This document shows, one piece after another, positions 38,996 through 50,149 of a DNA stretch of 64,000 nt. The position numbers and the translations under genes are program-made. Origin of the DNA: Eutypa lata (lineage: Eukaryota > Ascomycota > Sordariomycetes > Xylariales > Diatrypaceae); assembly GCA_022661535.1 (NCBI GenBank), contig JAKULF010000013.1, positions 1 through 64,000 of the forward strand, written 5' to 3'. The notes beneath the pieces were generated by a model. That model saw only the letters and a program-made list of their open reading frames with translations, was not told the DNA's origin and made no database searches. Every line of letters starts with the position of its first letter. The first letter of the stretch is position 1.

Positions 38996-40318
38996 ATGGG
39001 GAAAATATTACTGTATGCACGTCTATCCTGAATTCCTCTAGCTAGTGACCAGGATAGTTGATTGAGAATCCCAGAACCGGCGCAACTGGATACATCGGCG
39101 GGCAAGTCCTGCGCGAGCTCACCAGGGCGCACCCAGACTATTCCATTGCTGCCCTCGTCCGCAATAGGGAGACCGCAAGGGGGATTTCCGACACTTTTCC
39201 CACGATTCGCACTGTAGTGGGTGACCTAGACGATGCCGAGCTCGTGGAGCGCGAAGCTTCAGAAGCCAACGTTGTCCTCCGTATGTTTGAGCATCAACTT
39301 CTTCCATACCTTTTCCAACTTAGGAAACGGCGCTGATCTCAATGTTGAGGAAGATCTCGCGGCCAACAAACATATGAAGAGTGTTGAATCTATCTACCAT
39401 GGTCTTGAAAAGAGGCAGTCGTCCGACCCAGGTATGCAAAGCAAACAAGCAAGCATTGAGCACGCTTAGGAAAGCCGGTCACAGATCGGTGAGCTGATTA
39501 TATATAGTCTACTGGATCCAGATCTCCGGTGCCAGCGGCCTGGCCGCTCCAGAGCTAGCCTCTTCATCCTTCGTACCCGGCTCCGCCTCCTCGAATATCT
39601 ATGACGACCTAAGCGGCATCGACGACATACGGGCTCTGGTACGAGCGTACCCGTCACGCGCTGTGGACAACTACATCCTCGACGTCGCTGCCCGAAACCC
39701 TTCCATCAAGACGGCGCTTGTGTGGCCGCCCGTTATCTACGGAACCGGCGAGGGCCCGGGCAACCAGCGAAGCATTCAGGTCCCTACTCTTGCGCGGGTC
39801 GCTGTTGAAAGGGGTCACCCGGTGAAGGTCGGCGAGGGCTTGAACCGCTGGAATAATATTCATGTGGGCGACCTTGGGCGGCTTATCGGCTCACTCGCCG
39901 ATGCGGCATTAGGGGGAGACCAGCGACAAGAGCTGTGGGGTTACAACGGCATATATCTCTCTGCGGCGGGCGAGATGGTGAGAACACTACATCCCAGTTT
40001 GATTATCTCCTACCTTGTCTTTTGCGCCGTACTCAATGTATATGGCATATTCTAACTTTACAATAGAGCTTCGCAGACCTTTCCGAGAAAATAGGTCGTG
40101 CGGCGCGAGAGCAGAAGCTCATCAGCAGCGAGGAGGTCGAGGCGCTTGACCCGTCATCGGCCGACACGGTCCTCCCTTTCGCTAAGGTCTTCTACGGCAC
40201 CAACGCCAGGGGAAAGGCTAGGCGTGCTACTGAGCTACTTGGATGGAAACCACATGAGGAAGTTCTGGATGCAGAAATACCCAAAGCAGTGGCTGAGGAG
40301 GCTAGGCGGAGGACATAA
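38996..40318 (+). CDS. NAD(P)-binding SDR, NmrA/epimerase-like
   Basis: Five exons (38,996-39,012; 39,075-39,280; 39,354-39,431; 39,508-39,977; 40,067-40,318) give 340 residues. Exon 1 is only 17 bases: ATG GGG AAA ATA TTA CT joins to A ACC GGC and rebuilds MGKILLTGATGYIGG, the dinucleotide-binding TGATGYIGG (7-15). The second intron uses a late acceptor at 39,353, which restores VVLHLAANKHMKSVES. LVRNRETA and GDLDDAE follow the Rossmann pattern. Later landmarks are WPPVIYGTGEGPGNQRS and NIHVGDLGRLI. The usual YxxxK catalytic pair is not evident: the segment where it would lie reads AVDNYILDVAARNP. It may therefore be an atypical SDR that binds the cofactor for sensing or for a non-standard reaction. 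The substrate is unknown. Confidence 0.9.
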
Positions 40319-41181
40319 AGACGTCGTTAATTGACTTTGGTAGATTTTGCCTGTGTTACTTGTAATATATAGGTTAGCCGACGCCTAACGAAGAAAAAGC
40401 AATCAAATACACCTCACACTGCCTCTCTCCAACTGCGAACTACATGGATATCTTCGCTGTTAAATTTGTACAGCGTCCTTCATGAGATACTCCACAAGGT
40501 CCTATCCTCAGCTTCATCTATAACTTACAGTTTGAGGCCAGACAGTGATAAATACATGTTAAGGAGCGCGATTGCATAGTAATCCCTAGAAACTCCCGAT
40601 AATACAAGAAGACGCTCGAGGAACCAAGGTGGGAAACGGAACCTCTCTATTGGTTAGATATCAGGTCGCATGGAATTTGGAGTATGTATGCCGAGCGATA
40701 AACCCCCTCACGGCCCATATCCGAATAATAATGGAGGAGGTAATAATATGTTTATGTTTACCTAAGGACTTTGTCAATCAATAGCTGGCCCCCCTGATAA
40801 ATCCCAAAATTGGGAAGGTTTCCGCGAAGCCCCTAGTTAGATAAGCGCTGAATCTGGCAGATACTGTAGGCTGGGGGGGAACCCCGCCTACAGTGACGTT
40901 AATTAGCGCTCAGTTATGTCGTCGTGAAGCTCCACTAAGTCGTGAGGACCCATATTTCACAAAAAGGGGGGAGTGCAACTCTCATAGGTATATGGAGTTT
41001 GATGAATCACATCAGCATGTATATCCAAATCCGGTGACAGTTTAAGATAGAAATACATCCTTGTCCTCCCCTTACCATCTAGCAGAGGCTGATTTGTACG
41101 TTACCTTGGGCGTGTGCACGTCCCTTCCTATGATCTCGTCTGGGCTGCTCTATTTCATCATTACGCGGCACATACTACAGC
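40319..41181. other. Intergenic interval with a strong hairpin
   Basis: No gene was seen. An inverted repeat at 40,863-40,894 is listed separately. The last 100 bp are the 5' region of the aldehyde dehydrogenase pseudogene. Confidence 0.6.
40863..40894. repeat. Perfect 9-bp inverted repeat with G/C-run loop
   Basis: ACTGTAGGC (40,863-40,871) and GCCTACAGT (40,886-40,894) flank TGGGGGGGAACCCC, whose G and C runs can also pair. The structure could form a hairpin of about 13 bp. Weaker symmetry continues outwards, with AGCGCT on both sides (about 40,848 and 40,905), so the whole palindrome may span about 40,845-40,912. It may be a foldback element or a transposon terminus pair. It lies downstream of the SDR gene but about 550 bp from its stop, too far for a terminator. 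Confidence 0.55.
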
Positions 41182-42988
41182 ATGGCCCGTCTTACAATTG
41201 AACTAGAAGCGCCTAATAGGGTCAAATATACTCAGCCGACAGGCCTCTTCATCGGCAATGAGTTTGTCGCATCCAGGAGTGGCAAGACACTCACATCCAT
41301 AGATCCTGCGTAAGTGCCTCTAAGGCGTCATTACACTCGAAGCAAACACGTCACAAAACGATTTATCACGTTAACAATAGTCTTGACAGGACAGAAGAGC
41401 TGATAACGACGATCCAGGCGGCGGATGCAGATGATGTCGATCAGGCCGTTAAAAGTGCCAGATTAGCATTAAAGGACCCTTCATGGAAGGAGTTCTCGGC
41501 ATCCGACCGTGGAAGGCTTATGCCACGGTTAGCCGATCTAATCGGAGAAAATCGTAAGGTCTTTGCGACCATCGACGCCTATGACAATAGTAAGGAACAC
41601 ACCTAGAATCCCTTTATTTCTCAACCCTCGAGGGAAGTTAAAGCTTACATATATATGAAATCCAGGGAAAACTTACCAAGAGGCGCTAGACAATGACCTC
41701 GGAGAAGCCGTAGGCGTAATTCGTTATTATTCGGGCTGGGCGGATAAAACTTTCGGCCAGACTATTAGCACGACGTCTAAAAAGTTTGCTTATACTATCC
41801 GTCAGCCCATCGGCGTAGTAGCTTAGATTATCCCTTGGAACTATCCGTTGTTAATGGCCACGTGGAAGCTTGGTCCCGCGTTCGCTTGTGGTAATACCGT
41901 TGTTATCAAAGTTGCCGAGCAAACACCGCTAAGCATTCTCGTCTTGGGTCAGCTTATTAAGGACGCCGGCTTTCCTTCGGGCGTTGTAAATATTCTTAAC
42001 GGGCTCGGTAACGAGACTGGTGTGGCCTTGGTCCAACACCCGCTCGTCGACAAAATCGCGTTTACCGGTTCGACTGCCACGGCCTTTAGTATCATGGGCA
42101 TTGCTGCCAAAACCTTGAAGAATATCACTCTTGAGACTGGCGGTAAATCGCCTTTGTTAGTCTTTTCCGACGCCGACCTAGATGAAGCTGCTAAGTGGTT
42201 ACATATGGGAATTATGTCTAACCAGGGACAGATCTGTATTGCCACATCCCGCATTTTAGTACAGGATAGTATTTATGATAAATTCCTGGAACAGTATTGC
42301 TATACCTTGAATACTGTTAGCCGAATAGGTAATCAGTGGGACAAAGACAGCTACTAGGGCCCTTAAGTTTCCAAGGTGCAGTTCGATAGGATTTTGGAAT
42401 ATATTGAAATAGGAAAGAAGGAAGGAGCGTTATTAGTAGCCGGAGGTTATCCGGTTACGGTGGGAGGCAAGGGCTTCTTTATCGCACCAACCGTATTTGC
42501 CGATGTAGTACTATCAATGGTATGTAGCAAATATTCTCGCCCTTGAGCACCTGATTAGCACCCCTTTCCGGTGAACTCACTCGGTTCCCTATTTCACATC
42601 CTAGTATTACCCCATGTTAGACGCTTCTCGAACACAAGTTCAGAACAAGATATTAATGTATACGCAGCGTATCTGTCGCGAAGAAATCTTCGGCCCCGTC
42701 GTGGCAATCTGCCGGTTCAATACAGAACAGGAAGCACTGGAGCTGGCGAACGATACAACATATGGGCTTGGAGCAGCGGTATTCACGACAAACCTAGAAC
42801 GGGCCCACCGCGTCGCAGCGGAAATCGAGGCCGGGATGGTTTGGATTAATAGCAGCCAAGATTGTGACCCGCGCGTTCCATTCGGCGGCGTCAAGCAGAG
42901 TGGCATCGGCCGGGAGCTTGGCGAAGCTGGACTAGAAGCTTACTCACAGATCAAGGCGGTACACGTCAATATGGGAAATAGACTATGA
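41182..42988 (+). pseudogene. NAD-type aldehyde dehydrogenase inactivated by three stops
   Basis: Four exons (41,182-41,309; 41,390-41,589; 41,666-42,519; 42,668-42,988) join in frame over 501 codons, the usual length. All splice sites look functional (introns 80, 76, 148 bp). The reading is interrupted by TAG at 41,824-41,826 (codon 163, where the family has Gln before IIPWNYP), TAG at 42,355-42,357 (codon 340) and TAA at 42,364-42,366 (codon 343, the two Gln of [13 protein letters not shown]). Each is explained by one C-to-T change in a CAG or CAA codon. Catalytic Glu (LETGGKSP) and Cys (GQICIATSR) and the C-terminal FGGVKQSGIGRELGE remain. No frameshift or deletion was seen, so inactivation looks recent. 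Active relatives oxidise aldehydes to acids with NAD(P)+. Confidence 0.93.
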
Positions 42989-43511
42989 TGCATACATTGC
43001 TGCCTAATATTTGTTAGCAGGCGAAGAGTCCTCAAATGTTTGTGCGCTCTTTCATGGACTGGCGGTTTAGAAGTCAACAAAATGCTTTCAGGCCGGGTAA
43101 GTTTATCCCTCTTGTATAAACGGCATCATGTCTGAGGCTAGTCAATCCTTAACCCCGTATCGTTATGTTGGTCAGTAAATAGAACAACTAGATGGGGGAT
43201 GTATTATACCGCTACTTTGTCCGGGAAGAGAGATAGGTTGAGTTGACATGTTAATTACTCTTAGGCTTTCAAGGCAAATCTTTTACAATTTATCCTACGC
43301 GAATATGGATGCTTCAGTGAAGATATTGATACTCTATTCGTCTATTTAAACTGATATGGACGGATTACAAGTAGGTAGACACCCCAAAGACCCAAAGACT
43401 TAGAGTATTGCTTTCATACGAATCCGGCATGTGATTATGTTTGTCATAAACGCTTCATACGACTACTTAACGCTCCTAACTTCCCAAGGCCAAAAACTGA
43501 CAGACACCGAT
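42989..43511. other. Convergent intergenic region
   Basis: This lies between the 3' ends of the aldehyde dehydrogenase pseudogene and the DUF1996 gene. No gene or repeat was recognised. Confidence 0.6.
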
Positions 43512-44800
43512 CTACTTCGACATCACCTGGCCCGGAATTTCAGTCACCCCTGTGAGGTAGTCAGTTGGTGAAAGTCTCGCAAGATAAACGGTCAGGAGAT
43601 GTAACTTACATCCGTCGATGTCTTCTTCGACAACACGCTGCTTGGTGCACTTCATCGCCTCCTCTGAAGACTGGGTCTTCAGTACGCCACAGACAGCGCC
43701 ATTACAGCGAGCGTCCATGGCGCGTTGGAGGGAATCATCTTCCCAGCCGAAGACGTAGTCTCCGTGCTGAGTGTATCCGTTCCTACACATTGTGCTTAGT
43801 ATTTTGGTTTAATCTAGAGTGTCGCTAAAGGGACTCACGGGTCATTGGTGCTCCAGACGAATGGTTGCGAACCATCTTCAGGCCACAATTCCGGGTCATT
43901 GAAGAGTTGGGTCTGTGGCATACACCGAGTCAGCAAAATGATTTTATTCGGTGTCCACAGCAAAAACCCCCACTAGGCCAATATAACACAAGATGAAACT
44001 CTCAAGTAGGTATCCGCAGCTCACAAGAGGGACCGGAAAGAAACGTTGGTAATACTTACAGACCACATGACTTCGTACATAACTTGCGGTATGTTCACGG
44101 GGTGGCTTTCGGGACAGGTACCAGACGCACCAACTCCCGAACCACCACTAGGGTAGGCAACGTGGCTCTGGTGGTCCGGGCTATCGGTGTTCTTGCCATC
44201 CCAACAGGTAGGGAAGGTAATTACCGAGCGTATGCCGCCCTCACAGAACTCCTCGGGTAGCTCCTGGCTGTCCGGAGCTCCGCAGTTTATGTTGGTATTA
44301 TCTCCCGTTTTCGGCATGCAACGGTGGCACACCTTGGGCGCCGTCCCTGGCTGCCTCAGCGAGGCGTCTCCAACGAGCATGCGGAATCCCGGCGTAAAGG
44401 CGGTGACCTTTGCCTGCGCATCGGTCGCTGGGATATAGTACACCGTGATGCCGCCATTGGCCCGGAGACCCTCGCTCACGAACTGGGGCACGCGCTTGTA
44501 GGTCCCATTGCGGGCCCGGAAGTACAGGACCGCGGTCCAGTAGTTGGAGAAATCTTCCGAGAACGTGCAGCTGGTGCACGTGGAGTCCGTGGGAAGATCG
44601 TGGGTCGTCGGGTCCATGGAAGCGTTGAAGGAATTCCCTCCGACGATTTGGTGCAGATGCGGCGATGGTATGGTGCCGGGGTTGACCAGAGGGTCTATGC
44701 GGTCAACGACGAGCTGCGAACAGCTGAAACGCAGCATCTCCAGCATTTGGCCGGAGCCATGCTGCGCGAGAAGCGCCAGGGCGAGAGCTTTCCACTGCAT
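43512..44800 (-). CDS. Secreted DUF1996-domain protein
   Basis: Four reverse-strand exons (44,800-44,060; 43,912-43,839; 43,782-43,610; 43,549-43,512), with introns of 147, 56 and 60 bp, give 341 residues in unbroken frame. A signal peptide (MQWKALALALLAQHGSG) is followed at once by the family hallmark RFSCSQLVVDRIDPLVNPG and then PSPHLHQIVGGNSFN, with HDLPTDSTCTSCTFSEDFSNYWTA further on. Paired Cys residues and TFPTCWDGKN, SHVAYP and GYTQHGDYVFGW are all typical of DUF1996. The family is abundant in wood- and plant-associated fungi and often extracellular. No enzymatic reaction has been firmly assigned to it as far as I know. The C-terminus is short, without a cellulose-binding or WSC module. 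Confidence 0.94.
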
Positions 44801-45820
44801 ATTGGACGAAATAGCTGCTAGTACTACCAGTGAGAAAACAAAAGCTTAGAGTGGAAAAGCCCAGATGACTTGTACGATAACCCGGATCATAACTCATAAA
44901 TACACAGATGTCCCTCCCAGCATTTCTCCTCCCATATGCCGCTAGTCGTTCTTGATCGGGTAGTCTCAAATTACTTATATATTAACACATTTAGGCGGCG
45001 GCGGATACTACGTCAATTCGGCGAATCATATGTAACATCTGGGCCCTCGAATCCTAGGCTCTTCAGAATCTCTATCTTGCCAATCACCACCCATCGATAA
45101 GCTTCATTTGTTTCTAATAATAGCGAATCAATATCGACCTCATCTATATGTTGGGATACCTATACTGTCAGCAAATTGGGGTGTTCTGCGTGGCTAGCTC
45201 GGCAATTCCAAGAAGTTTTGCGAGGTCTGAATTAGGTTCAGTGACTGAGCTGATCACTACCATAGGACTGTCCATTACGTCAGTCCGGTTGAAATGTTAG
45301 TTGTGAGTTTTACCGTAAAACCACCGGTGAAGTGTCTTCATAAAGGGGGTGTAGATGGTAAGGGGGTCTCGCAATCATAGAGGCTTATACCATGTAAACT
45401 GCTCATACGCGCCGAATTACACTCGAATTACATTAACCAATAACCATTTTAACGGCCGGCGATTCATGGTTCTGGCGAAATTGGGAGGGGCACTACGAGA
45501 AATATCATATTTTAATGAGACCAAAACTTTAGTGCTAGACAAGCATGTCCCAGTGCAATCGAATTTAGTCCATTATAGTGATTATGATAAATGGTATTCC
45601 CTGTTATATATAGAGACACCGCCGTCATTTGAAACCTTTACAGCTCATTGTTTAACTGCACAAAGAATGCAAATATTCGGCAGGCCATCTAAACTATAAC
45701 TCGAGCCTGAGGCGCCTTCCGACTACCAACATCACATGCTTGGAGCAAATCTCTAACAGGTTTCTAGAAGCTCTTAGAATATCCTGCCAGTAGATGCTTT
45801 GTCGACTTCTCCCAACTACT
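44801..45820. other. DUF1996 promoter and gene-free interval
   Basis: Upstream of 44,800 lies the DUF1996 promoter. A 114-codon frame at 45,355-45,699 (+) starts with ATG but matches no family I recognise and has no signal peptide. I do not call it a gene. Confidence 0.5.
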
Positions 45821-46587
45821 TTATAGCCCATGTGATGTTGCCGGGCGAACCATTGGATATACAAACTCGCTTTTCACGACAGATGACACGTCTCGTGCAA
45901 TGTAACCATTCGCCAAATATAGTGGCTGCCCAGCCAGACTGGCCTCTAGGTAACACTCTACCCCCAGTGCATCGGCCAGTTCAGTTCCCCATTTGACCAA
46001 TGCTTTCCCATGGCCCTCCTTCTGATGGGTTGGCAATGTTCCCAACACTTCAAGATCTATGCATACTCAGCTTACTGTCAACTAAAATGGCAGTACCGAG
46101 GACTTACATATGTGCGCTCGATCTCCTATCAGGAATCTGTGAGATTTCTCAGGGGGGCCAAAAAACTCATCTAGAGTATCGTTATTCATGTCCGGATAGC
46201 CGTCTGCGGGAAGCCAGCGGGCTCTCCAGTGCCTCTTTGATACGTCACTGCCCGCTTGCCATATTCGGTAGACGGCTAAAGCGACAGGCACACCTAATGT
46301 ACTATCAATTTTGTATAGCTTTAAGGGCCGAAAAGGGGTAATTGCCGTAATTGCTTACCTTCTGGGTCTCTCGATACCAGAACCTTTGTCTCGGGTCCAC
46401 CTTCATAGCGTGGACCGAGGTGCTTTTTAAACCCGTCATGAACCCATCTGCGACCACCATCTGTATTTGGGAAGATAGCCCTCAACCGACTGCCCGAGAA
46501 AGCGCCAAAATATATTTCAACTAGATAGGGAATATCAGCTTCCACTGCCGGCTCTGCTTTGCGTTCCATACGTGCCGTCATTCTCAT
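45821..46587 (-). CDS. GNAT-family N-acetyltransferase
   Basis: Three reverse-strand exons (46,587-46,359; 46,293-46,108; 46,056-45,821) with introns of 65 and 51 bp give 216 residues. The protein opens with AEPAVEADIPYLVEIYFGAF, the usual first helix of fungal GNATs. It continues with VPVALAVYRIW (a core strand). After the second splice comes YLEVLGTLPTHQKEGHGKAL, where LGTLPTHQKEGHGKAL is the acetyl-CoA pyrophosphate-binding motif A (Q-x-x-G-x-G/A variant). YLEASLAGQPLYLANGY completes the acetyl-CoA-binding half. Both splices are needed to bring these motifs into one frame. ATGs at 46,587, 46,581 and 46,569 are all possible starts. The substrate is unknown. Confidence 0.87.
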
Positions 46588-46730
46588 ACATGAATCAAAA
46601 CTTAACGATGCTATGATAGAAAGTGAGACCACATTTAGACCAGCACAGGTAAGTGAGGTCGCGTGGTAAACAGCGTGTGAGGGGTAAACTTGCTATATTC
46701 AATAGCGCTTACAACATAATGCATAGTCCG

Positions 46731-46957
46731 TATACCGTCTTATCCCTATAAATCAGGAAGCTTGGCATGCCAAGGAACGTAAATAGGAGGAAGTTCTGTC
46801 CTTTTTAACCATTGGTTTGTTTATTATTACAAGCGGGGCTTGCCTATTGCTTACCGACCGTGACAAGCACGATTCCCAATCAATGAACTTCTTCCGTTTG
46901 GGAGATTTATGTTCCTTAGCATGCCAAGCTTCCGGATTTATGAAGATAAGACGGTAT
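46731..46957. mobile_element. MITE-like palindromic element
   Basis: About 50 bp at the left end (TATACCGTCTTATCCCTATA, then AATCAGGAAGCTTGGCATGC, to about 46,782) reappears inverted at the right end (about 46,905-46,957). Few mismatches occur, and GAAGCTTGGCATGC is perfect in both arms. Weaker pairing continues inward to about 46,803 and 46,880 (GGAAGTT / AACTTCTTCC). The ends read ATACCGTCTTAT on the left and ATAAGACGGTAT on the right. At about 227 bp, with long terminal inverted repeats and no coding capacity, it fits a miniature inverted-repeat element. A TA target duplication is possible because TA starts the left arm, but I cannot prove it. Confidence 0.7.
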
Positions 46958-48311
46958 GTGTAATCACTCGATGCCATTCTTGTTCCTTGGCTCGATTTCC
47001 AGGCAGCTACATTTCTCCTACGGCTTCCAGGAACAACTGCTATCACTCTACTACAGGTAAGTAGGTACGTTTGATTTCGTACTTTGAATGGCGGTTGCAT
47101 GAAGTTAACACTCGCTGGGAAGTAGGGGCGTCAGATCACATTACGACATAGTATTACGAGAGATTATATAAATATAATAAATATACTCATGACAAGATAA
47201 ACTTAGGCTAAATGGATTTACATCACTACTAAGACCATCGTTGTTACAACGACTACAATGCCTCCAAGCTCATAGTGATATTCGCGTCATCACATTTTAA
47301 CTAGTATATATAAATTCATGGTATCCACGATGTATACGTTTAAGGACTAGACAAATGTAATATAATATATGTAATGCGCTGTCGAAAATTCGGGTATCGA
47401 ATCGGATATCATCGCCAACCGCCAACGTCTCACAAATATGAAGGGGAAGCCAAGTTGTGAGTGCTCTACACGTCTCATTAAAAGCCACGTACAGGACATC
47501 GACGTACGGCTTAACCCAGAAAAGAAATAAAATATGGCCTGGCATAGGGACGGCGATGGCAAGAGACCAGTTGTACAAACCGCATGTAACCTACAAGAAG
47601 CGACATGTCGGCGGAGAGCGGGTTGGTAGTATTGAAAATATGGCCAACCCGGGAAGTAGAAGGAGGAGGAGATGGTTCTAAGGTAACTCTGCTGGCAGTA
47701 ACGAGTTGCTATAAGCATGATCCTTGAATTTGTCGAAGATCGCTAAGAGAATCTTGTCTTGTGACAACTAGCGAAAACAGCTCGAGGCGATGAATTGGAT
47801 AGATCGTGGAGTATAGTAAGTACGAGTGATGTTGCAGTGAGTATAATGCTAGGAATTTTAATGATGATGTCACGTGCGATGAAGGCGAGAATGGAGGCGG
47901 TCGGGGACGAAATGAGCACCTGCGTACTCTTGTATAGAATCATGGGCTAGATTTATACTTCGTATGCCTTTTATCGATTAGCTTTACGTTTTCACCAGTT
48001 GATAATGGGGGGAGCCCTTTTCCATGTCTTGAACAGATATATGAGGTCACGCCGAAGAGATTGGCGGTTTTCCCTCAAAACGCTTTGAATACTCTTTCAC
48101 TACACGATGTTGTTCGAGTGACTGAAAGGGGCGAGATGTCAATCACATCCATATATATGTAGAGAGCTTGTATATATAGACAAGCTATCTTACCAATGCT
48201 ATAACGTTATGCACATCAATTGGCGGTAACGAGTAGTTCCATCTCTTCACATAGTCAACTCCAGGACTAAAAACCACGGATGAGGATGAGAACCTAGTAC
48301 ACCAACCCTAT
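46958..48311. other. Interval with only doubtful frames
   Basis: Reverse-strand frames at 47,743-47,943 and 47,297-47,578 are hydrophobic and could be exons of a small membrane protein. I could not find a splice pair that joins them convincingly, and no family is recognisable. Nothing else was seen. Confidence 0.4.
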
Positions 48312-48882
48312 CTAACCCTCCATTGGGATCTGACAAACACGGGAGTTCTCTCCGGCGTACGAAGAATAGACAAGCTCCTCGCTAGTCGTGTCACTGATAT
48401 TAACACTCCACCACCAGGTTTCTATCAGCGGCGTATTGATCGGCCCTGCAATCTCGAAGATGACTGCTTGGATTGCAGCACGGCCGTGTTCAACATCTGT
48501 TGGCACAGACAGTCCGGGCAAGGTAGTGTTACTATCGACTGAGCCATTGCCGATCGCCACTATATATCATATCAGTTGGAAACCGTAGTTATATCGATGT
48601 AACAACTGAATGATCAAAACGGATGTATTCACGTTGGAGATCAAAAGCATTCATGAATATGGAACCCAGGCTTCCTGGGCGCGGCGCTATATCCCATTCT
48701 TCATCGTAAATCTCGATCCCGAAAAGAATATAATACTGCAGCGGGATGCCAGCTAGCTGTTCAACGGTTGCATTGAATACCTCGCCTGGCTTGATTGTCT
48801 GTGGGATCCCCATCCGATACAGGCGGGCATTTGCTGTAGCGGACATCGCTAGAACTACGCTGGCTGCCGATAAGAGCCGCAT
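48312..48882 (-). CDS. Small secreted protein, NIS1-like effector candidate
   Basis: Two reverse-strand exons (48,882-48,633 and 48,559-48,312) with a 73 bp intron give 165 residues. Residues 1-19 form a signal peptide ending at SATANA. The mature protein begins with a short beta-rich segment containing IPQTIKPGEVFNATVEQ. It later has the PGSLGSIFMNAF segment and PTDVEHGRAAIQAVIFEIAG, then a final Val/Asn-rich strand region (WWWSVNIS). This order (extended N-terminal strand, G-x-LG-x-x segment, P-x-V-x-x-G-x-A-x-x-x-A) resembles the NIS1 family of secreted fungal proteins known from plant-associated species. The donor I used (GTGAAT) is not the strongest, but it joins phase 1 correctly. Distance from known members means function should not be assumed. 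A TATA box lies 49-56 bp upstream. Confidence 0.75.
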
Positions 48883-48930
48883 GATGGCCGAATCTAAAGG
48901 TAGGTAATATGTTCTGCGTTTTGGGGAAAA

Positions 48931-48938
48931 GATATATA
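48931..48938 (-). promoter_or_regulatory. TATA box of the NIS1-like gene
   Basis: TATATATC on the reverse strand lies about 50 bp upstream of the ATG at 48,882, the expected place for a gene with a short leader. Confidence 0.4.
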
Positions 48939-50149
48939 GTCGACGATAGCGTTTGAAAAGGGGCTATATGGTTTCAGTGCGCAAAAAAGTCAAAATAGGT
49001 TGGTAATATCGTAGTTCGCGTAGGGTGATGAGGAATGAGTTTGAAGAAATTGGTCAACACATGAAAAGAACTAAAAATACGTCAAGGGTCTAGGCCTTCG
49101 AATACAGATTATCGAAGTGTACACCTAAATAACATGTATATGATAAGAAGTTTTATCGTTGTAGTGATGTTTATATTCAGGCTTATGAGAACTCGGTTGT
49201 CCTATTGGCTAGAGGACTCGGCAGTTGAATACTATGGTTATCCGGACGCCTTCGCAGGAACAATTGCCTCCCTCTCTTAATGCAAATCATGTTTAGATTA
49301 AAAAGATATAAGTTATTAACACGAAGATGTATTAACAATATGCGAGTTTTATGATAACGCTTTATGGATGAATATTTTATTGGGCTCATGTTTTTATAAG
49401 ACTCGCTTCCTCGTGGAATTGTGTGAATTCTCGAGTCCTTTCGACCATATTACGCGCGAATAGGGGGTATGAGGGACATGATTTATGTTTGAAAGGTAGG
49501 GCCTGTGTTAAGTTAAAGTATTAATAAATATTGATATGTATTGTGTCTTCGGTGGTAGTGAAACTTGAAGTTGTGTTCGCTACGTAGAACTATCGTTATA
49601 CATAATATCAACAGGAGAGTGGCTTTTAAATGATAGGAATGCTAACGGCTTTCTAGTTTTGACGATGTGATGAAAATTGAAAAATATTTATCTATGCAAT
49701 TAATGGTTTAAGTAGAGATTATCGCGTATTAATGTTTTTCCAACTCGTAGCCATGTGGTAGGTATGTAGATGTCTCAGACGTCGACGCCTAAGACAATGT
49801 CACCCGCTAGCTACCCGCCGTCACACAATAAACCGGATGCGATTTAAGAATGACAATCTAGATAAAATTAGCCCATCCCATATACCTATGCGCAGCATAC
49901 GGTATCACTGATCAAGATTCGAGACATGTCGATCAGCGATATCTCGTGCCTATTACAGTTAGTCATCCGCAGGAATGCATGGCAGCCAGGAATGCTTCCG
50001 TCGGCACGCGTATTTCGATCAAAGAATGATCAAGCCCATATAAGCCTGATACGGTACCCTTCCATGGGTACTCACTCCTATTCGGACGCAAGCGCGTTGC
50101 CAGGGAGGATGCGATCCATTCCTAATTCACGACCGCTACTCTCTTCGTT
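48939..50149. other. Gene-free interval
   Basis: The sequence is fairly AT-rich and has no gene-like frame; 49,183-49,389 (-) and 49,926-50,201 (+) are chance frames. Small runs of TA-rich sequence occur at 49,500-49,740. Confidence 0.6.
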